A DNA stretch of 61,573 bases from Gnetum montanum (taxonomy: Eukaryota; Streptophyta; Gnetopsida; Gnetales; Gnetaceae), in the NCBI GenBank assembly GCA_015680685.1, contig MNCI01003411.1, positions 52,731-114,303 on the forward strand, given 5' to 3'. Positions within the stretch are counted from its first letter, which is position 1, and every line of letters begins with the position of its first letter. A program made the translations under genes and the position numbers. Shown in pieces: positions 11,578 through 22,429 of this stretch. The notes under the pieces are model-generated. The model ran no database searches, was not told the origin of the DNA, and saw only the letters and a list, made by a program, of their open reading frames with translations.

Positions 11578-13807
11578 CTAGTAGTAGACACCCCATGGTT
11601 GACAGCTAGTCGAAAGAGCAAACCGACAAACATGCATGGAGAAAACTAGGGGAATAACCCATGCCAACAATGAAAGCATAAATACATTGGAATATGAGCA
11701 TCACCAACTTTCACCCCTTAATCTAAGAACATCAATTGGGAGAAGTTGGACACTTCTAAGAAATTCAAACAAATGCTCATTATTTCGGATCTCTCCCTTT
11801 CCATTTAGTCATGGGGGAGATGGCCACCTATGCTAATCATTTGGGGCCCTTAGTTCTTTTTAATTTTTTTTACATATTTTTGTTTTTCACGTTTTTGTTT
11901 TACACATTTTTGTTTTACACATTTTTGCTTTCCCCATTTTTGTTTTACAGGTTTTTGTTTTACACATTTTTGTTTTACACGTTTTTGTCTTACACATTTT
12001 TTTTTACAAATTTCTTTAACTTTTCTTGTTTTTGTTTTTCAACATCATTATACATTTTCATTTTGTATGTGTGTGTGTGTGTGTGTGTGATCCACCTTGG
12101 AAGTTTGTCACCCAGTAAGTGTTCTTCATGATGGTATGAACTATTTTTCATATTGATTGCTAATGTTTGATTTTTACCTTTAAGTCATGATGTTGATACT
12201 AAGGTATGCTTCTTTTGATGTGGCAGAAAATGCGTTCACTTCATCCATTCATCCACCAGTTTCTATGGTCTCTCTCGACTTGGAAATGTACAGTCCTTTT
12301 CTAATAAGAACTTTAATGAATCAGTGACTGAGCATTTCTCAAACTAAGGAAGGACTCAAAGATTGAAAAGGGTGTGACTTCAAGGGAACTTGATGCATTT
12401 GTGTTCGCCATTCTCTTGGGTGCTTGGATATTTTCTTCTTGAGTTTTCTTGCCGCTTCGACATTACCCAATTATCGGGAAGCTGAGAAAATAAAAATAAC
12501 AAAGTCCTTGCATGGTGTGGTTCTCATGCATAAGCACATAAAACAAAAAAATGGTGAGAATTCAAAGCACACCCCTTAGATGAAATAATCCCTTAGGCTA
12601 CAAGCATTGGTTAGAGAACTCAAAATAAAAATGTTCCCTCTAACTAAGGCCCTTCTCGCTTTTCATTCTCTCTTCTTTGTTTCATCAGAATGGTAGTGGC
12701 TCTTGGGTGAACGCATTCTTGTTACTTCAAGAGGATGGATTGGCCGAATGCATTAATGCGAAGTCATTGGAAATGGATTGTTTGAGGCTGGAGTTGGAAT
12801 GAGATTTGCTAAGTCACATTAATCATGATACACACAAGGGGTTGTACACCACCTTGTTCTTGGGATTCCATTCCATTCTCTTCTTTCCATCCTTCTCTCC
12901 ATTGTTCACCTCATTGCTGGTTGTATCATTAGTGTATATTTTAGTTGATGCATTGTTTTCTTTTTAGTAAATTCTTTCTGTTAAGACTTTAACTTTTATT
13001 TCAAATGACATTCCTAGAGCCTACAGACTCTTTGAATGTGGGTTTGTCAGGGCATTAAGGGCATGAGCCTGCTTTGGGGAGGACCCACTGACATTCCTAT
13101 TTGGTACACCAGTTAAATTCTTTTCCCTAACATTTTTGCAATCCATTTTATTTTGTTCATTTTCATCTTGACATCCATTTCATCAATGCTATAGTTGTCT
13201 CTTTTTTTCCAACTTTCTTGTTCTTTCTTCTTTTTCCATTCTATCACTACCGGAGGTTCGCTATTAGTCATGGGGGTATAGGGCCCAATTTTTTTGATTT
13301 TCTCCTCACCCCTACACCTTCGGTAGTCATCAATATTTTATCTCTAGATTCGTATCATCCATACAACAACCTAGCCAATGGACCTTTCACTGCAACAAGG
13401 TATCAACTACATTGAAATTCATTTACCCTTGCTAATATAAGATTGTGTTGTGTGTGTAGATGGAAATCATACAACAATGGAGGGGATCTGGAAGGAACAC
13501 TTGGAATGGAGTAGTGCTAGAAGTAGCTATGCAAGGAGCAAGATTGATGGCACGCTTACGGATGGACAACGAAAGGTGCAATCTTGGCGTTGGAAGCAGC
13601 AACACTTCTTTCTCTCTCTTTCTCAGCTGCCAAATAAGGCCTGATGTCAATGTAATAAGGTCTTCACTCTTTTTGTCATGAACACCAATTTTGTCTTGTC
13701 TTGTAATGATGATCCATTCACATGTCATCCCATTAGTTCCATTTGAGTCAATAATCCCATACTGTCCCAATATTTTGTAAGAAACTCAAGGACGAGTTTT
13801 TATTCAG
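11578..13807 (+). other. Non-coding 3' spacer of element S
   Basis: It contains about eight copies of a 16-bp unit (TTTTTGTTTTACACAT, 11881-12010) and a GT run (12065-12089). The block near 12550-12680 (AATTCAAAGCACA..., CCCTCTAACTAAGGCCCTT) also occurs in P near 58565-58675. No domain was recognised on either strand. Short ORFs here come from the T-rich repeat. Confidence 0.75.
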
Positions 13808-13818
13808 TCATGGGGGTA
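13808..13818 (+). promoter_or_regulatory. Polypurine tract of element S
   Basis: TCATGGGGGTA lies directly before the TG of the 3' LTR. M has an equivalent GTGGGGGTA (minus strand). Confidence 0.7.
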
Positions 13819-14650
13819 TGATGGGATGTGATATCACATGGTACGTGATATCATAGCCACAGTGATATTGCATCCCACACGATATCACGTCGTCGCCTGC
13901 GATATCACGGTGCACCGCAAAGTCTATAAATAAGAGGCTGCTCTCCCTTGTTTTCCATCCTAGGCTTAGATCATAGTGAAACTCTAGCAGTTTGATCCCT
14001 CTAGAGATAGAATATTTTCCATGTTCCTGCAGTAGGAACTCCAAAGTGAACGGATCTTTATTTGAGTAGATATTGTACCTGAACACATATTTGTGTACGG
14101 AAATAAAGACAAACTTCTTGGATAAACCTTGCAGTGCATGGAATAGGCTAATTAGGACTTTTATTTATTATTATTTACTATTTTCCATTTAAATGCTTCA
14201 TTAGGAATTAAATCTTTCTCAACCCTTCTCTCCTAGTTAAGTGCCTCAGTACAATCGCTTCAAGCATGTGCGTTACGCATGGTGATCCCAACAACGACTA
14301 GCGTTTGGTAACCACGGTTGCATTGGTTCAGGGTGTGAATGATAAGTGGGAACAGATGCTAGCACTAGGTAATTAAGACTTAGTTAGTTAGTTAGAGTTA
14401 GTAATTAGTCTCTTCAACCCTTCACCTTTTAGCATAGGAGATAAAACTGAAAAAGCTATAAAAATTATATACCTCAGACTTACTTAACCATACACTGTGA
14501 CAAATACAAGTAAGTCTAGGAAGACAATGAATAATTAACCTTAAGTGTTCCATGAGGTGTGTAGGCACTTAGTCTGCGGAGTTCGACCGGATCGTGCGTG
14601 TTACACTCATATTCATATGGTTGAGTGTAGGGATACCTGGCCACTCATCA
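13819..14650 (+). repeat. 3' LTR of element S (832 bp)
   Basis: It starts TGATGGG and ends CATCA. It is collinear with the 5' LTR, but many CG sites have become TG or CA. The palindrome cluster has GATATC at 13830, 13847, 13881 and 13901 plus a GATATT, so it has one more unit than the 5' copy. The TATA box is at 13925-13932. Confidence 0.92.
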
Positions 14651-14655
14651 ATCTT

Positions 14656-14897
14656 ATTTTAAGTTATAATCCTATGTAATGGCCTTGTTTTTGTGGATGT
14701 AATTGAACTAGTTGAAATTATTGTAACTGATCAAACAATTAGTGACATTTGTATAAATTTTATGTAAGGGTTAAACTTGAATACTATCATAGTAAATAAA
14801 TACATTTCAAAATAATTGGTATTTTTCATTGCCCTTATTCTTGAAAAAGATAAGTTTATTTTTGTATTCTAGTAATAGAAATACTTTTTCAATCATT
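14656..14897. other. Flank between elements S and M
   Basis: About 240 bp of AT-rich sequence with no recognisable feature. The last five bases before M (14898-14902, CTAGC) are the left target duplication of M. Confidence 0.7.
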
Positions 14898-14902
14898 CTA
14901 GC

Positions 14903-15873
14903 TAATCAGCAATGAAGAGATACTCCTACATCCAGCCATACGAATCATGAAGCGTTCATGCATGAACTGGTCAAATTCTGTGGACTCTCTAGTTTTAGGT
15001 ACACTAGTCTTCTAAGAAGTGAACCTTGCCCTAATGATTGTTCATTATCTTCCCAATTACAGCTGTGAAGTACAAAGGTATGTTTAAGTGTAATCGAGGC
15101 ATATGATTTTTTTCATTTTATGTTTTATGATTTTGGTGATTAAAGAGAGAGATGAAGTAGATTGAGAACTAATCTAATTGAACTATTTAACTAATCTCTA
15201 ACTAGTCCTAACATAAGTAGCTGGTTCCACTTTCTGTACACCTTATGAACCCACGTATTCACTACTGGGTTACCAAGCACTACATTACTAGGTGCACCAT
15301 ATGTTGTTGGGATTACCAAGAAAATATGTGTTACGCTTGAAGCGATTGTACTTATGTGTTTAATCTATTTAGCTTATCTAACTTAATTAATTAATTATCA
15401 TAATTATTGGAAAAAATTGAATAAATAACTTAAATAATTAAATACATTAATAAAACATTTAAACTATTTAGAATGCTATAATTTTTATCAAGAAACTCAT
15501 CTTTATTGCCATAAAAACTATTGTGCTTAGGTACAACAATGCTTGAATAAATATCTGTACACACAATGATTCCTACTTCAAGCACTCGAGAAAATATTTT
15601 AACTTTCAAACATAAAAACTACAAGAGTTCAGCTACTACTATGATCTCTATGCTCATAAACATAGTTGGGAGCTTGTATTTATAGTTTTTGCTCTAGGGC
15701 TGCTACGATGGGGCCCCATAGACATTGCAAATGCTACATTGATATGGCCAACACTACGTCAACATGGCCCTGTTGACAAGGCAACACCATGTAAACAGGG
15801 CCCTATCAATGGGGGCCCATTGACGAGGTTGCATTAATGGGGGCCTGTCAATGCGACACATTGATACTCATCA
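14903..15873 (-). repeat. 3' LTR of element M (971 bp)
   Basis: In minus orientation it begins TGATGAGTATCA and ends near GATTA (CA decayed to TA). U3 has GGGCCC/GGCC-centred inverted repeats: 15758-15777 and 15806-15823 each read almost the same on both strands. The TATA box is TATAAATA on the minus strand (15677-15684). It matches the right LTR (27366 onward) and the P LTR (29042-29986). Confidence 0.9.
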
Positions 15874-15886
15874 TACCCCCACAATT
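15874..15886 (-). promoter_or_regulatory. Polypurine tract of element M
   Basis: On the minus strand TTGTGGGGGTA lies immediately before the LTR start. Confidence 0.65.
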
Positions 15887-16109
15887 GAATGAAAACTCAT
15901 CCTCGAGTTCCTTTACAAAATTAGAAAGGTATGAGATTATTAACTAAATTTTAACAAAACAAACTAACCTGACAAAATTGAGTGCCTGAGTGTATAGATC
16001 AAAACATTGCAAAAAATTATGGTGTTCATTACACAAAGTTAAACACCATGACATGACTATAAAAAATTGGACAACATTTCCTTTGATGGCATGAAGGTGG
16101 TGGAGAAGA

Positions 16110-18967
16110 TTAAATAGTCCTAGGTAGTGGTGGCTCTTGAGGATTTAAAGGATCTTTTCTGGCTTCAGGCACATGTAGTAGCTGAGGTAGCTATGGCTCT
16201 CCTGCTACTGCTGCAACCTCCAATGGAAGGTGAAAGGCATCCAGTAATTCCTTCATCTTCTCCTCCTTACTTTGATGATCATTCATAGTCCACACATCAT
16301 CACCAATGTGGGCTAGAATGAGACAATCTCACAAACAAGGCATTACTGGGAACATTTCCTTTACATTGACAAACTAGGCAGTGAATTGTTTGCATTCGAT
16401 ATTGAATGCCCTAACTATGTTTTGTAGCTCCTGGTAGTTGTTCATCCTCTTAGCCATGTTCTTTGCAGTTAATCATTGATTAGTAAATCGTTCCTTGAGA
16501 ACTTTGAGTTTAGCATTTCCCACTGTCAACTTCTGCTTGGTGTCTTCGTGATGCTTAAACTCGACCTCGTAAAATAAGTACAAGTCAGCCACATGCTTCT
16601 CTAATTCTGACCACAGCTATTCAACAATGAACATGGCCAGATTTGCATAATGAAGATTGGCAAGCTTCATGTATTTTGTCATCTCCTTGATTTTCAACTC
16701 CTTCATGCAGATTTTCACCTTATTGTAAGCATCTATCCCATCAATGATGGGTTGCCACAATTCTCTTCTTTTTTGGAGTTGTTGGAGGGTTTCATTCACT
16801 TTTTCTTTCATCAACTAGATGTGTTTTTTATTCATTTCCTTTTGTAGATTGACCTATTCTGTATAATGGTCCTTGAATCTCTCAAATTTGAGAGCCTCTG
16901 ATTTCCAGACAACTACCTCAATCATAGTTTTCTAGCAAAGGGAACAAGCATCCTCCATGGAGAGGCTTATATTCTCTACTATCAATCTCCTTAATTCTAT
17001 GTTTGCTCTAGCCAGTTGCTACTACTGTTGATGGATGAAGTCTATTAATTGTTGTTTATGAGCATCAACATTTCAAAGGTGATGGTTCTCAATGGTCAAT
17101 TATACATTCTCCTAGCGGGTTTAATCCAAGAGCTTCTAAATTTTATGCTATGTGGCCTCTACTAAGGATTGATAGAACACTACCATTTCCATTACACCTT
17201 CAAGCCCTTTAAGTTTGGTATGAAGTTCTTCCATAGCTTCATCTCTTATCAATGCCAAGTTGAGAAATGTGGGGTCAACAATTTAGGCTCTTAATTTGGC
17301 AACTTCAGTGGCTAAGCATTCATTCAGTTATATGGCTATTTCAAGTCACCCCTCCAAGATTATATTCTTGCCCCTTGCCTTGAGCAACTTCAACTGGGTT
17401 GCAGCAATGTTGTCTAAAAAGTCAAAGACATCTAGAAGCAATTTCCTAGTTCCTACCAGTTAGTCCAATAATTTTTCATGTTGTGCTACATTTATTCTAC
17501 ACTTGTGGTTCCTAAAGACATCTGCACATCTTTGAGTGTAATGACATATGGTACAAATGTTGTAACTGCATTAAGCATTTCGGTAATGTGGTCAACAAAC
17601 ACCTCTGCTGCTTTCTCCTATGCTTGGTGCTACATCACTAATATAGTTGTCTCCTCATCTTTCTTCAAGTGCATCGAGAAGGTCGTAGCATTCCTAGATA
17701 TTTCTAGGAGTCACTATTATTCTACAAGAGATATTGTGATCTCTTTGGCACTTGGATTCAACCATGCAGGAAACTACATTCTTTAAGTTAAGAAAATGGA
17801 TTCACCTCCATCCATCAAGCTAATTGTTTAGGCCACCTCATTGAGGTAACTCATTGCTAGTCTGTCCATAGATGGGTCCTCACCACTCATGTCTGATTGT
17901 TTCTTGTTCACTCAAAAGCCATTCTTGGTATTTGCAAAACCGTTGGACAATTGTAGTGATGTTTGGCATAGTTGTTTGAGTGGTAGCTGGAGGTGGTGGT
18001 CACTACTCTCTTGTTGGATAGTGGTTGCAAGCATCTTATCTTTCATCATTTCTACCTGGTTGGTGGCTAGAATAATTATGATAGTATCATTGGTGTAGTA
18101 GACTATTGCTCTCCTTCGACAAAGTTTTCCGATGAGGCATGGGAAGGGGAGTGCCTTTCTTCCATGTTCATTTTCTTTAAATTGATCTCCACCTCAAGAT
18201 AGATTAGTTGTGGAAGGTTGATAGGGAATCTCCCATTTAGAGTGGTGCATGCTTAGGTAGAGAAGGTAGTGATTTTTCTTGGCCTCATTGTTGAATTAAG
18301 GTGGAAGGCTGCAAGCTTGTAATGAATCTTGTCTACTAGTGCGAGCATGTCAAACTCCTTGTAGTTGATGCCATAGAACTGTTGCACCCATTCTTTCTTG
18401 ATACTAGGATTAGCCTACATTGAGATCTTAGTACGACTTATCCCTATTTTTGGTAACCCAAGCACTATAGGAATAACCTACATCAAGTAGGACACTTAGA
18501 TGTCCTTGATTTTTACCATTGATCTAGGTTGCTTATTGTTTTAATATAAAAATGTCTCTCCCATGTACCACTCCCCACTGGAAGTGATGATTGGACACAT
18601 GGGAAAGGCCTTTAGCTGGTCTTGCACTTCTTTTGGTGCATGCTCTAGGAAAGGGCCAAAGTTTAACTCCTGGAGCATTGATTTTTGGACCTTCCTTAAT
18701 TTGATTTAATTCATGAAAGCCTTTATCAAGGTCACCTTAAGATTTGTTGGTTGATGGTGCATCATCTTGATGGGAGTGTTCTATTGTTGTTGTTGGTCCT
18801 AGAATTTGTCGGATAGATTCCACATCTACCTCTTCTCAAAGAGGACCTATGGCATGGGTTGCAAGTGATTCTTCTTGGTCCGATTCTTGGCCCCTTCCTA
18901 TTTTAGGCCATTTCTCCCTTGGTTGAGATGATCCTGCTTCCTATGTGTGCTTTGCTTTTAATGCCAT
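16110..18967 (-). pseudogene. Extra sense ORF of element M, about 950 codons, unknown globular part plus long coiled coil
   Basis: It lies in the same orientation as pol, between integrase and the 3' LTR. The start ATG (complement of 18965-18967) is supported by P, where the same leader and the same first residues (MALK-KHT-E) occur at 59889. The central part (about residues 90-260) includes EWYMGETFL, VKIKDI-VSYL, KKEW-QQFYGI-YKEFDML and RPRKI, then FPINLPQLIYLE. The C-terminal half (about 17480-16300) stays in one frame over hundreds of codons and is rich in Glu, Lys, Leu and Gln with heptad-like spacing. The tail is Pro-rich and ends at TAA (16110-16112). Stops are mostly TAG at likely Gln codons. 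I saw no signal peptide or membrane segment, so an Env role is not supported. The central part may belong to the 'putative plant transposon protein'/Athila ORF families, but I could not check this. Confidence 0.65.
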
Positions 18968-21380
18968 CTATGGTCACAACACATCCATGGATTAGTAGAT
19001 ATAATGTGTAACTTTAAATTTTTGAATATCTTCTCTCATTAGTTTCTTACACTTTGGTTAAGGTTGGATCATGGTAGATTGATTATTTTATTAATTTTTT
19101 ATTGTATATGTCACCGAAGATTGTTGGAAAGGTTTAAATCTTATAACTTAGTGTTTAATAGTTGATTTTTTTAGTTAAACCTTTGTGGGAGTTAGAGAAA
19201 TCATGAAAACTTTTCTAGAAAAAAATAGCATATTTGTGGTCCCCATGATGAAGAGCATACCTCCAATAGCTATAGGGTTGAAGAACAGAGTGATTTGGAT
19301 AAACGGTTAGCAAGTTATGGGCTCTAGAAGGTTCTAGGTTTTGAAAAATTAAGAAACTCCCTTGGCATTTTTGAGAAAATGTAAACATTTCAAAGTGAGG
19401 TCACACATATATATAGTATTTTTTTTCCACATCGATGGGGCCTTATATATGAGGGCCTCATATATAGGTTTGCTCCATTGATAGGGCCTTGTATACAAGG
19501 TCCGTAAACCAAATTTTTTGAAATTTGAAAATCTCAAAAAATATAAATAATTTTTCAATGATATTGGGGTCCATGGAATTCCAGAAAAGCCAAGAGTATT
19601 ATAAAATCATTGAATAAGATCTTTGAAAGCTCAAAAATTAAAAAATTTTATGGAAAATGTATTCATTAAACAAAATTTATAAAGGACGACATGGTTTGAT
19701 GCAAAATATGGATGTATGAAAGATTCTAATTGCAAAAATGTCTAATGATAAGGACCTTAATGAACCCAACAAAGAGATATGCAAGTGGGTCCTTCTCATA
19801 GCAAGCACATGTCCTTTTTCCCCTTGCATAACCTCAATGTAAGGAGTCCATGGGCCCCATAGGTGATTAATGGTCAATGGAAGTTAAGGACAAAAACCTG
19901 GAAGATTCTACCTAAGAATTGAAATATGTCAAACATAGACATGAAATCAAGAACATGGACATCAATAGTGAGGTGAGTTATGATCACTAGAGATGGATGA
20001 TGAAGAATATGGGATGGAATTTCAAACTAAGGTCATAAGTAGTCCCTTATGGAGTTTATGTTTAAAATAACTGAAGAAGATCCATCCTTAGTCTAGAATA
20101 AAACCAACCTCTTTTAGTGACTTTGCATCACCACTTCAAGACTGATCCATCCCCTTGAGACACAGGAGTGCTTCCACAAAACAACCATTCTCTCATAAAG
20201 AAAGGAAAAGAGAAGAAATGAGAGAGGGCGTTCATTAGAGGGGATCTGCAGGCATGGGTAACATGTCTTTCTAGTCCCATAACCAATTCTTGTAGCTTGT
20301 TTATTTGTCTAAGGGTTGTTCTTTGAATTTTCATCATGTTGTCTTTTTATTTTTTCTTGTTTTATTTTTTTTTATTTTTGGATGGGAATCCCACCATGCA
20401 AAGACTTTATTTAGCTTCCTATTAATGGTTGAAATGGAATGGTAAGAAGCTCATAAAAACACTCGAGCACCCAGTAAGTAGAAGAGTACAAAGAGTATTG
20501 AGTCCCCTTGAAGTCACATTCTATGCAAACCTTTGAATCTTTCCCAATTATGGAAACTACTAAGGTCAAAAATTTATTAAAATTTGATTTAATGAAATGG
20601 ACCTCAAACTTCCAAAACCAGGAAAACCATAGAGTTTGTGAATGGTTGAATGTCATGGACTCACTACCTGTTCCTTGAAAAAGAAACCATGACTAAGCTA
20701 TTTGTACAAAAATTCAAAAATAGAAATCAGACATTAGCAAACAAAACATAAAGCACAAACCACCATTAGTAGTAGCTACAACACCATTATGTCTTATGGA
20801 AATAAAGCATTTTTATTAGAAAAAATTTGAAAATCACACTCAAATAAAATAAGTAAAATATATAAGAAAGTACAAAATATCCAAGAAAGATTCAAAAATA
20901 AATAAAATAAAAAATGGTGTAAAATAGGAAGAAGTTTTAACAATGGTGTAAAACAAAAAATGGTGTAAAATAGGAAGAAGTTTTAAAATCAAGAAGGTGT
21001 AAAAATGAATAACATGCAAAATCAAAAACATGGAAAATAAAAAATATAAAAACTAAAGAGCCATATGGATCATTAGCATGGAATGCCATCTTTCCCAAGA
21101 CTAAATTGGAAGGAGGAGATCTAAACAATTGAGCATGGTTGTTCATCTATTGAGGTAGTTGTTACACTGGCTTGCCTTGGTTCATGGAAAGGCTTTATTT
21201 GTTGGATGTTAATCAACTATTTTTTATTTGGACTTAGGTTCGTATATGGTCATGGCCCTAGAAGAAAAGGTTTCATCAATTACATAAGGTCCTTCCCACA
21301 ACATTTAAAACTTTGTTTTTTGGGATTTGTGTGTGGGATTATAGTAGACAACCTTATCTCTTGGTTGAAATTTTTCTTTC
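18968..21380 (-). other. Non-coding spacer of element M between integrase and the extra ORF
   Basis: It contains the T-rich unit seen in S and P (minus strand TTTTTGTTTTACACC-like, about 20870-21010). A block near 19330-19560 has GGGCCTCATATATA-type motifs that reappear inverted at 59390-59460 in P, as expected for sister elements in opposite orientation. The leader just before the extra ORF is nearly identical to the P leader. No coding frame is supported. Confidence 0.65.
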
Positions 21381-22330
21381 TGTATTTTCAATTCATCCCA
21401 TTATTTGTTATATGCCTTGTGCACTTCATTCAAGGATAAGGCCACTAATCAATTTTCATCTAGCATGTTGAGGTTGATCAGTCCTTCTTTTTGTGCTAGA
21501 CTTAGGTTAAGATTTGGTTCATAGGTTGTTGAGAGTATACAGAGCTTGGATTGAATCAGGAGCATTCGAAGTTTTCCATACACTAACTCATAGGGAGAGT
21601 AGTTGATAGGAAGTTTTCATATTAAGTGGTAGGCCCAAGGGCATTGTTGAGTTTTATGCTATAGTTTTTCCTATATTTATTGATAGTTTTTATTAGAATA
21701 TTTATGATGTCCCTATTAGTTACCTCTGTTTGACCATTGGCTTGGGGATGATAGGGTGTTGTTAATTTATGTTCAATCCCCAAGCATTGCATCAACTTTA
21801 GAAAGGTATCATCTATAAAATGAGTTTCATTGTTAAAAATCAATGCATGTGGCATCCCAAACCTATTTACAACATTTTGTTGTACAAATTTAGTAGTGGT
21901 GGATGATGCATAATTGATAATGATTGCTACTTCTGCCCATTTGATGCAGTAATTGACTACTATGATGATATATTTCTTTTCATTGTACATGGATGTAATA
22001 GGACCCATGAAGTCTATGCCCCATATGTCAAAGGGTTCTAGTGGTTGAATATACTATTAAGGATCCTCCATTTGAGCAGTCATCCCACCATCTCATTGAT
22101 AGTACTCACAAGAGCAAACAAATTGGTGAACATCCCTAAAGATTGTAGGCCAGTAGTATCCTACCATCAATATTTTTATGATCATGTATCTCCCCACATA
22201 GTGGGCTCCACAAGGGCCTTTTTAAACATTTTGAAGAATGTACAATTGATCTACTTTGTAGACACACCAATGAACCAGGCCATTGGCACACACCTTGTAA
22301 AGGTGTCTATTGATTTTCATGAAGTACTTT
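21380..22330 (-). pseudogene. Integrase of element M (broken)
   Basis: The longest intact frame (complement of 21622-22008) opens MGPITSMYNEKKYIIIVVNY, the start of the catalytic core. It continues through SSTTTKFVQQNVVNRFGMPH, then the second catalytic block, where the expected Asp in S-D-N-G-T-H-F reads NNETHF, and then TPYHPQANGQTEVTNRDI. The zinc-binding N-terminal part lies upstream (about 22100-22300) with several stops. The Asp-to-Asn change removes a DDE residue. The order and spacing match P at 57020-57480. Confidence 0.8.
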
Positions 22331-22334
22331 GCCT

Positions 22335-22360
22335 AGCAAAGAAACTACTATTTCTTCCTG
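22335..22360 (-). other. Paralogous empty site for the element Q insertion
   Basis: Here M reads continuously through the point where P is interrupted by Q. On the minus strand AGGAAGAAATAGTAGTTTCT corresponds to P sequence ending at 35004 joined to sequence starting at 56703. This supports the outer limits of Q independently. Confidence 0.8.
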
Positions 22361-22429
22361 TGGTCCAGGTCTTATGGCATCTCCTAAGTGAAAAGGTAAG
22401 TGAGGATGCCATCATACCATTTTGAATCA

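Larger units (their letters stand above)
7562..14650 (+). mobile_element. Element S: complete non-autonomous Athila-related LTR retrotransposon
   Basis: S is bounded by two related LTRs (7562-8387 and 13819-14650) and flanked by the perfect target duplication ATCTT (7557-7561 and 14651-14655). The PBS, gag, protease and PPT are in normal order. No reverse transcriptase, RNase H or integrase was found in the 2.2 kb between protease and PPT. Its gag and protease align well with those of elements M and P, and its 3' spacer matches P near 57.9-58.7 kb. The simplest reading is a relative of M/P that lost pol and the extra ORF, and needed enzymes supplied in trans. Confidence 0.9.

Noticed and set aside
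11811-12131. ORF of 106 codons, Phe/Tyr-rich, membrane-like
   Set aside because: It is a translation of the 16-bp T-rich repeat and the GT run.
16110-18967. Extra ORF as a retroviral-type envelope gene
   Set aside because: The position fits, but no signal peptide, membrane segment or Cys-rich ectodomain is visible.
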